The notes under the pieces: generated by a model
Databases searched by the model: none
Seen by the model: the letters and a program-made list of their open reading frames with translations, nothing else
What the model was told of the DNA's origin: nothing
In this document: positions 24,179-37,300 of the stretch, piece by piece
Position numbering within the stretch: the stretch's first letter is position 1
Layout: each line of letters starts with the position of its first letter
Source: Symsagittifera roscoffensis
Lineage: Eukaryota > Xenacoelomorpha > Acoela > Convolutidae
Direction: 5' to 3'
Length of the DNA stretch: 64,000 nucleotides
Assembly: GCF_963678635.1 (NCBI RefSeq)
Contig: NC_087065.1
Location: forward strand, 20,473,623-20,537,622
Position numbers and translations under genes: made by a program

Positions 24179-24948
24179 TACAAGTCACCATCAATGTCCC
24201 TATTGATCGCATAACACCGGGTTATCGTCAAGTAGTACTCCAGTTCTCTACAACTAATCTTACAAATCGCATAAGAAAATGAAATTTATCTACTCCACCT
24301 CAACTCACTACGTGTCACAAATGTCATCGTACTACATCTCACTGCCTTTCAACATTTTCACAAAATATGCACCATGAGGAGTGTCCTAGATAAAATTTCT
24401 TTTCTGACTACTTACGTCATCATCTTGCCATGAAGTTTCTTTTCGCTCTTTGTGATTAAAAAGTTGGGATGTGGCACGGCCACGCACCCGTTAAAATTAA
24501 CTTAACGTCACTCACCAAGTATAATCAGTTATTTATGCGGTCCTATTCGATATTAAAACTAAGAAACTCTGTGGCTAGGGAAGTTATTGAGTTACTCACC
24601 CTTTCCGAGCGAGTTTACCCAAACTTACCATGTAACCACACAGTGAACACAAGTCCTAGACAGGTTAAAAACATCAGTCGTGTTTAAATAGGTAAATATA
24701 CTCACCTATGTTCTCCATACATATATAAATAGTCATAACTAAAATCAACAATTTCAACAATTTTAACAATTGCGACAATTTCCAAAGTTTGGTCTGACCA
24801 AACTAGATCAAATCAAAAAGTTTAACAAGTTCAATAATCAAAATTTGGTTGACTAGTTCAAGTTTTTATACACAAAGACAATCAAGTTTTCTCTCCTTCT
24901 CTTCCTTTCTTGTTCACGTCTTCACTTCTCCTCTTCGTTCCATCATCT
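24179..24948 (-). other. 3' untranslated region of copy B
   Basis: AT-rich stretch without gene, between the end of the second polyprotein and the purine tract. It includes short repeats of CAATTTTAACAATT (24755-24785). The same layout is present in copy C. Confidence 0.6.
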
Positions 24949-27900
24949 TCATTCCATTGCTTCTCCATCCTGATCTTCAGCTTCACTGTCTTCTAGGACT
25001 TTCTCCAACATTTCCATGAAGTTGCGGGCCGTGCCCCAACTCTCCTGTTCCAACAGCCTCGGTTTGCAACAAGGTAGCAGGTCCACATTCACATTTTGCT
25101 CCCGGTTCCTGCAAAAACTGTTGTGAAGACACAGGCTCACATTTCGTTCTAGGTCAGCTCTTAAGACCTCTTTCTTCTCATCTTCAGTTACACAAGGCGC
25201 TCCAGCTACTCGCTTCACCGCCGTGGTGACCGCGTTTCTGTGTGTCAGGCACGCTCTCTTATAGGCTCCCGGTCCTATGTCTAGCTGGAAAGATTGAAAG
25301 GCTTCCGTGTTCCTGGACATGTGACGCTTTGCTCGTTCATACATCCATGACGTCATCACTGCACGGAGCCAAGGCATCAAACTTTGCCTTGACCATATTC
25401 TTTCAATGGCTTTGGGTATTCTCAGAACCTTGCAAGTGGTTCTGAAAAGATCCAATTCGCGCTCATCTTCACGTTGCTCAGCTGCTCAGGAGTCGGCACG
25501 TTGTGTCCGCGTTAGCCTCCAACCACCTCACTGCCAGCATGGCACTAACCACCACGATTGACACCTGTTGATTCTGATCGGGCAACCCCGTAGAGTACAA
25601 CTCCTCCACGTCCCATACTAGCATCAGGTTCCCGCGTTTGGGGTACCATAACGTCTGCGCCAAGCAGTGGCAAGGATACTCCCTTTGGGTTCTCAATATG
25701 TTCCTTCGGGTCCGATACCCTGAGGCTCCCAGCAACGGTTCCACCTCCATCATAATTCGGTGCAAATCGTCTTTCTCTTCTATGGTGGGGAATTCAGTGT
25801 GTAACGCTCCACTCGCTTTCTGCTTCTGGAACTCGCTCACATTACCTTCGTTCAATCTCAGGAACTCTTCACCCACTACGTCTTGCAACTCGCCTTCAGA
25901 TCTCTTCGGGACTGCCCGAAAGATCTTCGCCAACAAATCATATGACCTCTCCGACATTCCGGCCAACCTCACGCACTTTGGCACAGAGAAAAGTTGGTCA
26001 ATCAACACCTGCTGCGGCCTCGCATCCATCACCACCATGTGCGTAGGATACCTACTATTGCAATATGGTGCGGAGCTCGAACCCACCAGATATTTTGAAC
26101 CAGTAGGTTTATGATAGGCTTCACTATCCTTCAGATTCATTTCATTTTTCAGAGCTTCTCGCCAGCCTCCAATCTTCTGCTCTGTCTGCAATGCTCCAGG
26201 GAATACTTCCACGCTGACGGACGTCACTAGCTCATGGGCACGCTCCAGGCGCTCAAGCGAGTCTATCGAGCTCGTCATGCTACAAAATCCCAAGGCAGTG
26301 GTCAAATTTACATCCGTCACCCCATGACAGTCCGCGACCAACTCCATGCCACTCTTATCCGACATGCTCAATCTTCCGTACAATCGTGCCAGTTGTCGAT
26401 GCTGCTCGCTCAGCGTGATCAGGCATTTCCCAAGTTGCAAACATGTCCTTCCATCCCACTATGTTGAGCTAAACAGGTGCCTGGCCTCAACCAATTGCTC
26501 GATTGACATTCCTCTGATGGCTCCGTGGATAGGTTGCTCTTTCGCTTCGTCACCCTCATGGCCAGCAGATGGTGTATCATGGCCAGATCATGTAGACTCG
26601 CGTCATCATCCAGGTCTAACGTGATATCCGCCGTCATGTCCCAGATTAAACCGGCGTTAGGATGGGGACACCAAGAAGGCTCTATGAGCTCCCACATGGT
26701 TACAAGGGACCGTCCCAAGAACCACAATCAAAACTCACTTGCCCCTTCAGCTCGGGAACCGAGGGTTCGACCACTCGTTCTTCTGAAATAACTCCCAGCT
26801 TGGGTTGTTCCACCATCAGCATTCCAGTTTCCTTAATCCGTTCGACCCAGAAATTGAGCACTATGACTTGCTCATAGTCGAAGTACGCTTCCCTTCTTCA
26901 TTCACGAAGGGATTATACGCCATCCCCGGTATGCCAGACACATATTGGAACGAGTTCAGTTTCCCTAGTGTTGCAAAGTCTTTTTGTCCCCTGACTGTTT
27001 CAATCAACTCCCGGCTCACTTTCAATTCTTCTCCATGTCATTCAACTCCCTATTTGGTACAATCAACGGCATATCTTGATATAGTTTCATGAGTGACCTA
27101 AGTAAGTTTCTTTCGCAATCAACTCCCTTTTGCCGAATGACCTTTATACATTCTCCCAAAACAAGAGTGGGGATACGATCCACCACGAACCTTACAAAGC
27201 AAAAGGCATCCTTACGCTTAGCCCAGGCTATCGCAGAATCGTCTTTTGGAATCAACGCTCGCAGGGCTTCCATCAACTCCAGCTCCTGTTCCTTTGGTTT
27301 CAAATCATTACTGGCTTCATATTCCGCCTTCTTGATGCCCATCAAGCACCAAGCCAACCGCACTTGCAGGTCAGTTCTCATGCACGGGTGAGCCAGGTAC
27401 GCTGCCACCGCCGCAGGTGCATGCATCGTCTCGTCGAAGTATCTTTGGAGGGCCGCCCTCCAAGAGATTTCCAGTAGCTTTTCCAGCCCGATTTCGTTCG
27501 CCTCCGAGGACATTATTGTGCCGTATTCTTTCCGATTTAGTTTAGAATTCTCCGTAAGCCCTTTCAGATATTCCTGCATGGCTCGCTTCTCGCTCCAAGC
27601 CATCAGGTGCCCTCTCGCGGAGTTCCTCGCCTTCAACAACTCCACATAACCCCCTGCTGGATCTCACATGTGGACCGATCGATTCCGGCACAGTGACTCG
27701 ACTGTACTCGACCACGTCGAGTTGTCCCTCCAGTTTCATCTTGGCCATGTTGGTTCGCGAGGGCCTGTAATCATCAAGTCCTCCAGGGGACATGAAAGAC
27801 GATGGCGTCATCAGCAATAGACTCCCATCGACTTCCCCATCGTCGTCCTCACTGAACCTGTATTCTAGCTATTCTCTCTCCAACGCTCCTATATCCGTCT

Positions 27901-30900
27901 CACCCGGCTCTTCTGTCTTTCCCCCGATGTCGTCATCGTCCTGATCCATCAATTCATCGTCATTCGCTTCAGGTTTCGGCTTAGGTCCTGAAGGGCCTTG
28001 TCGTGTGTCTATGCCCGAGTCCGGCCGCGCCGGTACGATCAGGTCTCCTGCGTGATAAAACAATTCATCGTTCACCAGGAATTCTACGGACTCCTCTCCA
28101 TGTGGTGCCAGGTCCTCTATCGTTATGTATGAGCCTCCTCTGCACTCCTTTGCCACTTCCAGCATCACTACTTTCACTTCTCCTGACCACTTCAGTCTTG
28201 ATAAGTCATTTGTGGGAGCATACACCTCGTTCCACATCTCAGCCGATACCTCTGGTCTCCTGGAAGGTGGTGCTTTGATCTTTTTCCTGCTCCAAGCATC
28301 AGGAAATGTGAAGTCAAACGTGTGCGCGGCTGCAACAATCCAACTGATGAAGCGCGGCTCCATCCCTTCACTCCACTTCAGCATTCTCCTCTCTGCATCA
28401 CGAGCTGCTCCGATGCGAGGGGCAATGACGGGAGATGTGACTCCCAACAACATCCTCCATATCGGTGGGTATCGAGGGCATTGGTCCGGCAGCGGCCTGG
28501 ACCCGGAAAGCCACGCTTGCTGGTTCTCTTTCGCGTGTGCGTAGGCTTCTGGCAAGAGTGGGACTCTCATTGCCGCTACTGAATCTTTCACTACTGGTCT
28601 CAGATTCCAAAGCTTTGGGTTAAACTGGATGTGAGAAAGGTCCTCAGGCCCATTCGGCACTTGAAGTGGTTGTTGAAATCCATCAACACCCAACCTGGCT
28701 CAGCTATTCTTCCGAACAGCCTATCGTCGCTGGCCAGCCCTCTCAGCTCCCTCTGCTCTACCCAATTCAGCACGGAACAATCCACGACTGAGACCAGGTT
28801 GACATACAACACAGAATTCCTGAATGCCTTGAATTGCACGTCCGGGAACACGAAAGACATCACCGGTCTATACACCACCGTGACGAATTCCCGCAGTCCG
28901 TGAATCAGAGCCAACGGATCGATCCGCATCATGACAGCTAAATCTGTCAGCAAGGGCATGCCAAAATACTGCTTACACTCACCCGCATCCGTCGCCACCT
29001 TATGTTCTGTTGCAAGAGATATTGGAGCAGGAGAGTCCTCCAGTCTTTCATTTTCCGGAGCGATGCGGTTTCCAACTGCGCGTTGAACTCACGAACTGTT
29101 CCCTGGAGTTGTTCGGGGTAACGCAGTAGCACAAGCAAATCACCCAGCCGACCATAGGTCATGGCAATCAGAGTCAGGAGTCCATCCAATCTCAAATCTG
29201 CCAACGCTTGGGTGAAGAGATTCGCAGGCCCCTTCACGAAATTTTCATGACCAAATGTCACGTGTAGGGCTAATATCAGGCCAATCGACGACTTCCTGAT
29301 GTCTTTGACGAAACTCGCGATCAGGTTCCGGGATGCCCTAGGATAGCACGTCGACAGGAAGGATGGCGTCCATCCCACTCCCATTCCACCCAAGATGGCA
29401 TCTGATCGTTCATATTGTGCCCTTGTGGCCAGTACGTCAGCTTGGAACTTGTCCAGTGACATCGTGTTTACGTCCTGCATCAATTTCAACATCATGCCCC
29501 CAGCTAACTCCCGGGCATCAAACAAGTTCTTCAGATACACGTGTATCTCTTTGATCACTGCCGGAGCATGCCCAAACGTGTCCTCTCCCAAGGTGCACAG
29601 TCTTGGTGACAAGTACAACCATAAGTTGTTGTGCGGCTTCGTGCGCAAAGCCATTGCCATGAGATCTTCTTCCGATGATGTCATGTTTTTCCTGACTGTC
29701 CTTCCCTGCTCATTCTGTGCGTGATCCATCTGTCTGAACCAGAGATCGTCAGCCACCTGTTGTACTAACAGATGATCGTCATCTACCCCTGGTCTTAACT
29801 CCAGCAACCTGGCGAAGTTGGACAGCTCCAACCCCAGAACCTCATCTAACACCAACCGAGTTGTGCAACAATCTTTGAGTCCCTGTATGGCGTTGGAAAT
29901 ATCAGCCCAAACGGCAGGAAGCTCAGATCGCGATGAGTAATAATTGTTGGGGTCTACCACTCTGTTCGGGGCAGGAATTATCACGTTGTTGAAAAGTATC
30001 CCATCTCTGGTGAGCGCGATGTGATCAATCATGCGCAACATGTTCTCGAGATCCAGAAGTCGCAGCTCGCCAGGGTTGTTTATCACCAGACTACGGATCA
30101 TTTCGTTCCACCGTGTCACGTTGCCATTCGTAAAATCTGCCACTGTGGTGCCCTGAAAAGATCCAATTCGCGGCTCATCTTCACGTTGCTCAGCTGCTCA
30201 GGAGTCGGCACGTTGTGTCCGCGTTAGCCTCCAACCACCTCACTGCCAGCATGGCACTAACCACCACGATTGACACCTGTTGATTCTGATCGGGCAACCC
30301 CGTAGAGTACAACTCCTCCACGTCCCATACTAGCATCAGGTTCCCGCGTTTGGGGTACCATAACGTCTGCGCCAAGCAGTGGCAAGGATACTCCCTTTGG
30401 GTTCTCAATATGTTCCTTCGGGTCCGATACCCTGAGGCTCCCAGCAACGGTTCCACCTCCATCATAATTCGGTGCAAATCGTCTTTCTCTTCTATGGTGG
30501 GGAATTCAGTGTGTAACGCTCCACTCGCTTTCTGCTTCTGGAACTCGCTCACATTACCTTCGTTCAATCTCAGGAACTCTTCACCCACTACGTCTTGCAA
30601 CTCGCCTTCAGATCTCTTCGGGACTGCCCGAAAGAACTTCGCCAACAAATCATATGACCTCTCCGACATTCCGGCCAACCTCACGCACTTTGGCACAGAG
30701 AAAAGTTGGTCAATCAACACCTGCTGCGGCCTCGCATCCATCACCACCATGTGCGTAGGATACCTACTATTGCAATATGGTGCGGAGCTCGAACCCACCA
30801 GATATTTTGAACCAGTAGGTTTATGATAAGCTTCACTATCCTTCAGATTCATTTCATTTTTCAGAGCTTCTCGCCAGCCTCCAATCTTCTGCTCTGTCTG

Positions 30901-33900
30901 CAATGCTCCAGGGAATACTTCCACGCTGACGGACGTCACTAGCTCATGGGCACGCTCCAGGCGCTCAAGCGAGTCTATCGAGCTCGTCATGCTACAAAAT
31001 CCCAAGGCAGTGGTCAAATTTACATCCGTCACCCCATGACAGTCCGCGACCAACTCCATGCCACTCTTATCCGACATGCTCAATCTTCCGTACAATCGTG
31101 CCAGTTGTCGATGCTGCTCGCTCAGCGTGATCAGGCATTTCCCAAGTTGCAAACATGTCCTTCCATCCCACTATGTTGAGCTAAACAGGTGCCTGGCCTC
31201 AACCAATTGCTCGATTGACATTCCTCTGATGGCTCCGTGGATAGGTTGCTCTTTCGCTTCGTCACCCTCATGGCCAGCAGATGGTGTATCATGGCCAGAT
31301 CATGTAGACTCGCGTCATCATCCAGGTCTAACGTGATATCCGCCGTCATGTCCCAGATTAAACCGGCGTTAGGATGGGGACACCAAGAAGGCTCTATGAG
31401 CTCCCACATGGTTACAAGGGACCGTCCCAAGAACCACAATCAAAACTCACTTGCCCCTTCAGCTCGGGAACCGAGGGTTCGACCACTCGTTCTTCTGAAA
31501 TAACTCCCAGCTTGGGTTGTTCCACCATCAGCATTCCAGTTTCCTTAATCCGTTCGACCCAGAAATTGAGCACTATGACTTGCTCATAGTCGAAGTACGC
31601 TTCCCTTCTTCATTCACGAAGGGATTATACGCCATCCCCGGTATGCCAGACACATATTGGAACGAGTTCAGTTTCCCTAGTGTTGCAAAGTCTTTTTGTC
31701 CCCTGACTGTTTCAATCAACTCCCGGCTCACTTTCAATTCTTCTCCATGTCATTCAACTCCCTATTTGGTACAATCAACGGCATATCCTGATATAGTTTC
31801 ATGAGTGCCCTAAGTAAGTTTCTTTCGCAATCAACTCCCTTTTGCCGAATGACCTTTATACATTCTCCCAAAACAAGAGTGGGGATACGATCCACCACGA
31901 ACCTTACAAAGCAAAAGGCATCCTTACGCTTAGCCCAGGCTATCGCAGAATCGTCTTTTGGAATCAACGCTCGCAGGGCTTCCATCAACTCCAGCTCCTG
32001 TTCCTTTGGTTTCAAATCATTACTGGCTTCATATTCCGCCTTCTTGATGCCCATCAAGCACCAAGCCAACCGCACTTGCAGGTCAGTTCTCATGCACGGG
32101 TGAGCCAGGTACGCTGCCACCGCCGCAGGTGCATGCATCGTCTCGTCGAAGTATCTTTGGAGGGCCGCCCTCCAAGAGATTTCCAGTAGCTTTTCCAGCC
32201 CGATTTCGTTCGCCTCCGAGGACATTATTGTGCCGTATTCTTTCCGATTTAGTTTAGAATTCTCCGTAAGCCCTTTCAGATATTCCTGCATGGCTCGCTT
32301 CTCGCTCCAAGCCATCAGGTGCCCTCTCGCGGAGTTCCTCGCCTTCAACAACTCCACATAACCCCCTGCTGGATCTCACATGTGGACCGATTCCGGCACA
32401 GTGACTCGACTGTACTCGACCACGTCGAGTTGTCCCTCCAGTTTCATCTTGGCCATGTTGGTTCGCGAGGGCCTGTAATCATCAAGTCCTCCAGGGGACA
32501 TGAAAGACGATGGCGTCATCAGCAATAGACTCCCATCGACTTCCCCATCGTCGTCCTCACTGAACCTGTATTCTAGCTATTCTCTCTCCAACGCTCCTAT
32601 ATCCGTCTCACCCGGCTCTTCTGTCTTTCCCCCGATGTCGTCATCGTCCTGATCCATCAATTCATCGTCATTCGCATCAGGTTTCGGCTTAGGTCCTGAA
32701 GGGCCTTGTCGTGTGTCTATGCCCGAGTCCGGCCGCGCCGGTACGATCAGGTCTCCTGCGTGATAAAACAATTCATCGTTCACCAGGAATTCTACGGACT
32801 CCTCTCCATGTGGTGCCAGGTCCTCTATCGTTATGTATGAGCCTCCTCTGCACTCCTTTGCCACTTCCAGCATCACTACTTTCACTTCTCCTGACCACTT
32901 CAGTCTTGATAAGTCATTTGTGGGAGCATACACCTCGTTCCACATCTCAGCCGATACCTCTGGTCTCCTGGAAGGTGGTGCTTTGATCTTTTTCCTGCTC
33001 CAAGCATCAGGAAATGTGAAGTCAAACGTGTGCGCGGCTGCAACAATCCAACTGATGAAGCGCGGCTCCATCCCTTCACTCCACTTCAGCATTCTCCTCT
33101 CTGCATCACGAGCTGCTCCGATGCGAGGGGCAATGACGGGAGATGTGACTCCCAACAACATCCTCCTTATCGGTGGGTATCGAGGGCATTGGTCCGGCAG
33201 CGGCCTGGACCCGGAAAGCCACGCTTGCTGGTTCTCTTTCGCGTGTGCGTAGGCTTCTGGCAAGAGTGGGACTCTCATTGCCGCTACTGAATCTTTCACT
33301 ACTGGTCTCAGATTCCAAAGCTTTGGGTTAAACTGGATGTGAGAAAGGTCCTCAGGCCCATTCGGCACTTGAAGTGGTTGTTGAAATCCATCAACACCCA
33401 ACCTGGCTCAGCTATTCTTCCGAACAGCCTATCGTCGCTGGCCAGCCCTCTCAGCTCCCTCTGCTCTACCCAATTCAGCACGGAACAATCCACGACTGAG
33501 ACCAGGTTGACATACAACACAGAATTCCTGAATGCCTTGAATTGCACGTCCGGGAACACGAAAGACATCACCGGTCTATACACCACCGTGACGAATTCCC
33601 GCAGTCCGTGAATCAGAGCCAACGGATCGATCCGCATCATGACAGCTAAATCTGTCAGCAAGGGCATGCCAAAATACTGCTTACACTCACCCGCATCCGT
33701 CGCCACCTTATGTTCTGTTGCAAGAGATATTGGAGCAGGAGAGTCCTCCAGTCTTTCATTTTCCGGAGCGATGCGGTTTCCAACTGCGCGTTGAACTCAC
33801 GACCTGTTCCCTGGAGTTGTTCGGGGTAACGCAGTAGCACAAGCAAATCACCCAGCCGACCATAGGTCATGGCAATCAGAGTCAGGAGTCCATCCAATCT

Positions 33901-34861
33901 CAAATCTGCCAACGCTTGGGTGAAGAGATTCGCAGGCCCCTTCACGAAATTTTCATGACCAAATGTCACGTATAGGGCTAATATCATGCCAATCGACGAC
34001 TTCCTGATGTCTTTGACGAAACTCGCGATCAGGTTCCGGGATGCCCTAGGATAGCACGTCGACAGGAAGGATGGCGTCCATCCCACTCCCATTCCACCCA
34101 AGATGGCATCTGATCGTTCATATTGTGCCCTTGTGGCCAGTACGTCAGCTTGGAACTTGTCCAGTGACATCGTGTTTACGTCCTGCATCAATTTCAACAT
34201 CATGCCCCCAGCTAACTCTCGGGCATCAAACAAGTTCTTCAGATACACGTGTATCTCTTTGATCACTGCCGGAGCATGCCCAAACGTGTCCTCTCCCAAG
34301 GTGCACAGTCTTGGTGACAAGTACAACCATAAGTTGTTGTGCGGCTTCGTGCGCAAAGCCATTGCCATGAGATCTTCTTCCGATGATGTCATGTTTTTCC
34401 TGACTGTCCTTCCCTGCTCATTCTGTGCGTGATCCATCTGTCTGAACCAGAGATCGTCAGCCACCTGTTGTACTAACAGATGATCGTCATCTACCCCTGG
34501 TCTTAACTCCAGCAACCTGGCGAAGTTGGACAGCTCCAACCCCAGAACCTCAACTAACACCAACCGAGTTGTGCAACAATCTTTGAGTCCCTGTATGGCG
34601 TTGGAAATATCAGCCCAAACGGCAGGAAGCTCAGATCGCGATGAGTAATAATTGTTGGGGTCTACCACTCTGTTCGGGGCAGGAATTATCACGTTGTTGA
34701 AAAGTATCCCATCTCTGGTGAGCGCGATGTGATCAATCATGCGCAACATGTTCTCGAGATCCAGAAGTCGCAGCTCGCCAGGGTTGTTTATCACCAGACT
34801 ACGGATCATTTCGTTCCACCGTGTCACGTTGCCATTCGTAAAATCTGCCACTGTGGTGCCC
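24949..34861 (-). pseudogene. Copy B second polyprotein: central and C-terminal part, tandemly duplicated
   Basis: Element order runs from high to low coordinates. Landmarks are DNYYSSRSELPAVWADISNAIQG-type text near the start, LVLDEVLGLELSNFARLLELRPG, LTDLAVMMRIDPLALIHGLREFV, FISWIVAAAHTFDFTFPDAWSRKK, SAEMWNEVYAPTNDLSRLKWSGE, a very acidic stretch (DDELMDQDDDDIGG), MELLKARNSARGHL, ALTTALGFC-like NLTTALGFC, and finally FRTTCKVLRIPKAIERIWSRQ with an acidic C-terminus EDSEAEDQDGEAME. Most of this occurs twice because of the 4.7-kb duplication. Regions are mainly helical by composition, without signal peptide or membrane segment. I recognise no enzyme family beyond the SGNH domain upstream. Confidence 0.6.
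25442..34861 (-). repeat. 4.7-kb tandem duplication in copy B
   Basis: Two head-to-tail units, 25442-30152 and 30153-34861. All landmarks recur at a step of about 4,710 bp, and the units differ at only about a dozen positions by eye. The join lies at GTGGTGCC next to CTGAAAAGATCC. Copy C is contiguous through the left joint, which supports the unduplicated order. Confidence 0.95.
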
Positions 34862-36323
34862 ACCATCGGGTTCTGTGGTATCGTGCACAGCACCACCAGC
34901 CTTGGCCTATACTTCTCCTTCAGTTCGTTCAGGAGGCAGACCAATAGAGGCTCCCACTTGCTCTCCGGAGTCACTGGGGCTCTCGAGACGTCGTTGGTTC
35001 CCAGCATTATTACCAGCGTATCCAGGTGATCTTCGCTCTGAAATTCCATCATCTTGATGACCTAAGCCACTGAGGCTCCGCCAAAGGACAGAGCGGTAGT
35101 CTGACCATAGACGAAGATCTCATTCAGATCCCTCACCAAACTGTCTCCTATTATCAAGTGGCGACTCCCTGGGGGAATTACATGGTCGCTCGTAGCGGGG
35201 TTCCAGCTCATGTCATTCAGGCAGGCTCGAGGATGCTCCGCGGCCACTTGCGTGAACTGGTGACGTGCCATCAGATTCTTCCTAATGTCTACCACGCGGG
35301 ACTTTTGAAAGGTTCCGCCATGCGCAGTCCCCGAGGACGCTACCGTGCGGGGTGCTCGCTCCGAACTATTGGATAAATGATCACGACGTTGGGAAGGAAC
35401 GATCCTACCCAATGTCCGCCCAGTGGTTCTGTTAATCTCATCCACTGTTGCTCTGTCCACTTGATTGAATGATTCTTGGAACTGGGGAGCGAGATAGGTG
35501 TCAGAAGGGTCTGGTATCGTGTTCCTCTGACTGGGAGCAGACTGTTGTGTCTGCTGAGGAGCCTCGGGCCCTCTCGATGTACACAGCTCCTGTACTCTTG
35601 TCTTGAGGCGTGTGTCCCTGGATCTCTCCGAGGACTTCATCGTCGCCAGAACTTCCTGTGACACTTGGCTCACCTTTGCCATATACAGCTCCTTCAGGTG
35701 CTTTATTTCATCCTCCTTGTAGCCCCCTGCAGATCTTCGTACTTCTTTTTCCATTCGTCTCTTTCGCGAGCTATCGCCCTATACTCCTGGAGTTTGGCAC
35801 ACAGCACGCTCTGATCTCTCTCCTTCTTCTCCAACGTCTCAATCGTCTCCGACGTCTGGATCTCTATTTCGCTCACCCTCACTCTCTTCGGAGGAGGAGC
35901 AGCTGTTGGAGAGTCGACCGAATGTGACGGGCCTGGCCCATCACGTTGTCTTTTCGCTCCGATGAGCGGCTGCGCAGGTTGGATTGGCAAGGGCATCCCA
36001 CCTAGCCGGTAGTCCATATTTTCACCTAGTCCTGGCTCACGAGCCAGGTCGTGGCCAGACATTTCTCCACGCCGCCATCTCATCAGTCGGTTTCGACCTC
36101 TCTCGGCGGTCCCGGACTCACCGAAGGCCAACATCAACACCACTTCTGTAGGGCGATTCCCTCGACCCTCTCGTCCTAACGCATTGAGGAGCGCGACCAC
36201 AAACTTCGCCAGCCCCGGGTCTTCTCGTGTAAAGTCACAATCAATCAGCCGCTGAGAGATCTCGTCTAGAGTCGCTCCTAGACTCGCTGAGAGGAATTCC
36301 ATTAGTTCATTCGTGTCACCCAT
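34640..36323 (-). pseudogene. Copy B second polyprotein: N-terminal domain, linker and SGNH hydrolase-like domain
   Basis: The N-terminus (MGDTNELMEFLSASLGATL) is helical, followed by HDLAREPGLGE, a proline-rich linker with a basic PPPKRVRV patch, and a coiled coil (ETLEKKERDQSVLCAKLQEYRA). A Q/S/P-rich linker leads to the SGNH domain: RHLIIGDSLVRDLNEIF (block I), TLVIMLGTNDVSRAPV (block III), RLVVLCTIPQNP (central strand) and LALTRDGI (block V region). The GDS and GTND motifs are textbook for SGNH esterases. The domain sits well downstream of integrase, in its own coding block. Copy A carries the equivalent at 12400-12970. Function in the element is unknown. Confidence 0.75.
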
Positions 36324-36829
36324 TTCTTATCGTGTTGATTCTTGTTGTCGTGTAGTTTCTTCCAGCTCGTTTGATTCAATGAATTCAATAAACAATTTCT
36401 GATCAATCAAGATCTAAAAAACAAGTCGCGACTTAAAACCATCATTTTTGGATAAAACATCATTCAAATCTTTGAAACTCTTCATTGAAATTCTCTTCTC
36501 AATTCTGACTTAAAAATTTAGCACCAAGGTGGATCGTCCACCTGTATCTTGGTCAGTGTAGCACAAATGAGCGCTGTCACTTTGATTACGTGGAGTATTC
36601 TAGGCCTTTTATGACACAAAACATAAAACATATCATAACAATAACATAACACATAAACATCACACATCTACACTATCACCTAAAAACATAATCCCTTATA
36701 TTGTAACTAAAACCTAATCCTAATCTAAACTTGACACCAATTCTTCTCAAGTGAACTTAATAAAAACCACTTATCACCAAATGCAATTCCTAGCATATGC
36801 TCAGATAGTATTTTTTATGTAAATAAACC
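36324..36829 (-). other. Gap between pol and second coding block of copy B
   Basis: About 500 bp, AT-rich, no gene. Its position between two long coding blocks makes it the place to look for a splice acceptor or promoter of the second block; I see no firm signal. Confidence 0.45.
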
Positions 36830-37300
36830 TCTATGTCAGTTTCTGAAAATATCACATGTACAAGGGCGTACAACTCTCTCGGATGTAGCTTTCCTCTATT
36901 AGGATCATATACTGGTAACTAGAGAGAGGTCACTCCTCTCTCAACCAGAAAATCCCTAAGTCGAGTCAAGGCCAATAACAAGCTCGCTAGATCTACGTGT
37001 TGCCTATCATTGGCCTTAGAAACCAGGAAACACAAATATTTCCCTGGTATCTGTGACGCAACAGGGGGCAGCGCTATCATCCCTCCCACACCAGGCCTCT
37101 GTTTCCATAAAAATTCGATGTTCTTATACTCTCTTTTGAAATCAGCCGCTAGTGCTGTTTTGAAGCTTACGTCCGCGGTTATCGCTATAGCGCATGTACG
37201 TTCCGTGAGTATGAAATCGCTGTCCGTTATGACGATATTGTTCGAATAATGGTTCGGTAGGTCAAAATACGACTCAAAAATCCGTCCGAAAGGTGGTTTT
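36830..37300 (-). pseudogene. Copy B pol C-terminus: macro-like domain
   Basis: Segments in order: YFDLPNHYSNNIVITDSDFIL, ERTCAIAITADVSF, LAADFKREYKNIEFLWKQRPG, GGMIALPPVASQIPGKYLCFL, SLLLALTRLRDFLVERGVTSL, PVYDPNRGKLHPRELYALV, HVIFSETDIEVYLH. The alternation matches the TARG1/OARD1 macro fold: strand with a small-residue end, short helix, strand KYLCFLVSK, long helix with RLRDFLVERGV, strand SLPVYDP, helix, and a terminal strand IEVYLH. Known macro domains read or erase ADP-ribose marks. It lies downstream of the integrase C-terminal extension and is shared with copy A (10180-10800), so it belongs to the element. The ligand loops look non-canonical; binding is unproven. Confidence 0.65.

Noticed and set aside
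24949-36323. Second polyprotein as an envelope gene
   Set aside because: No signal peptide, membrane helix or cysteine-rich ectodomain pattern; composition and the SGNH motifs point elsewhere.
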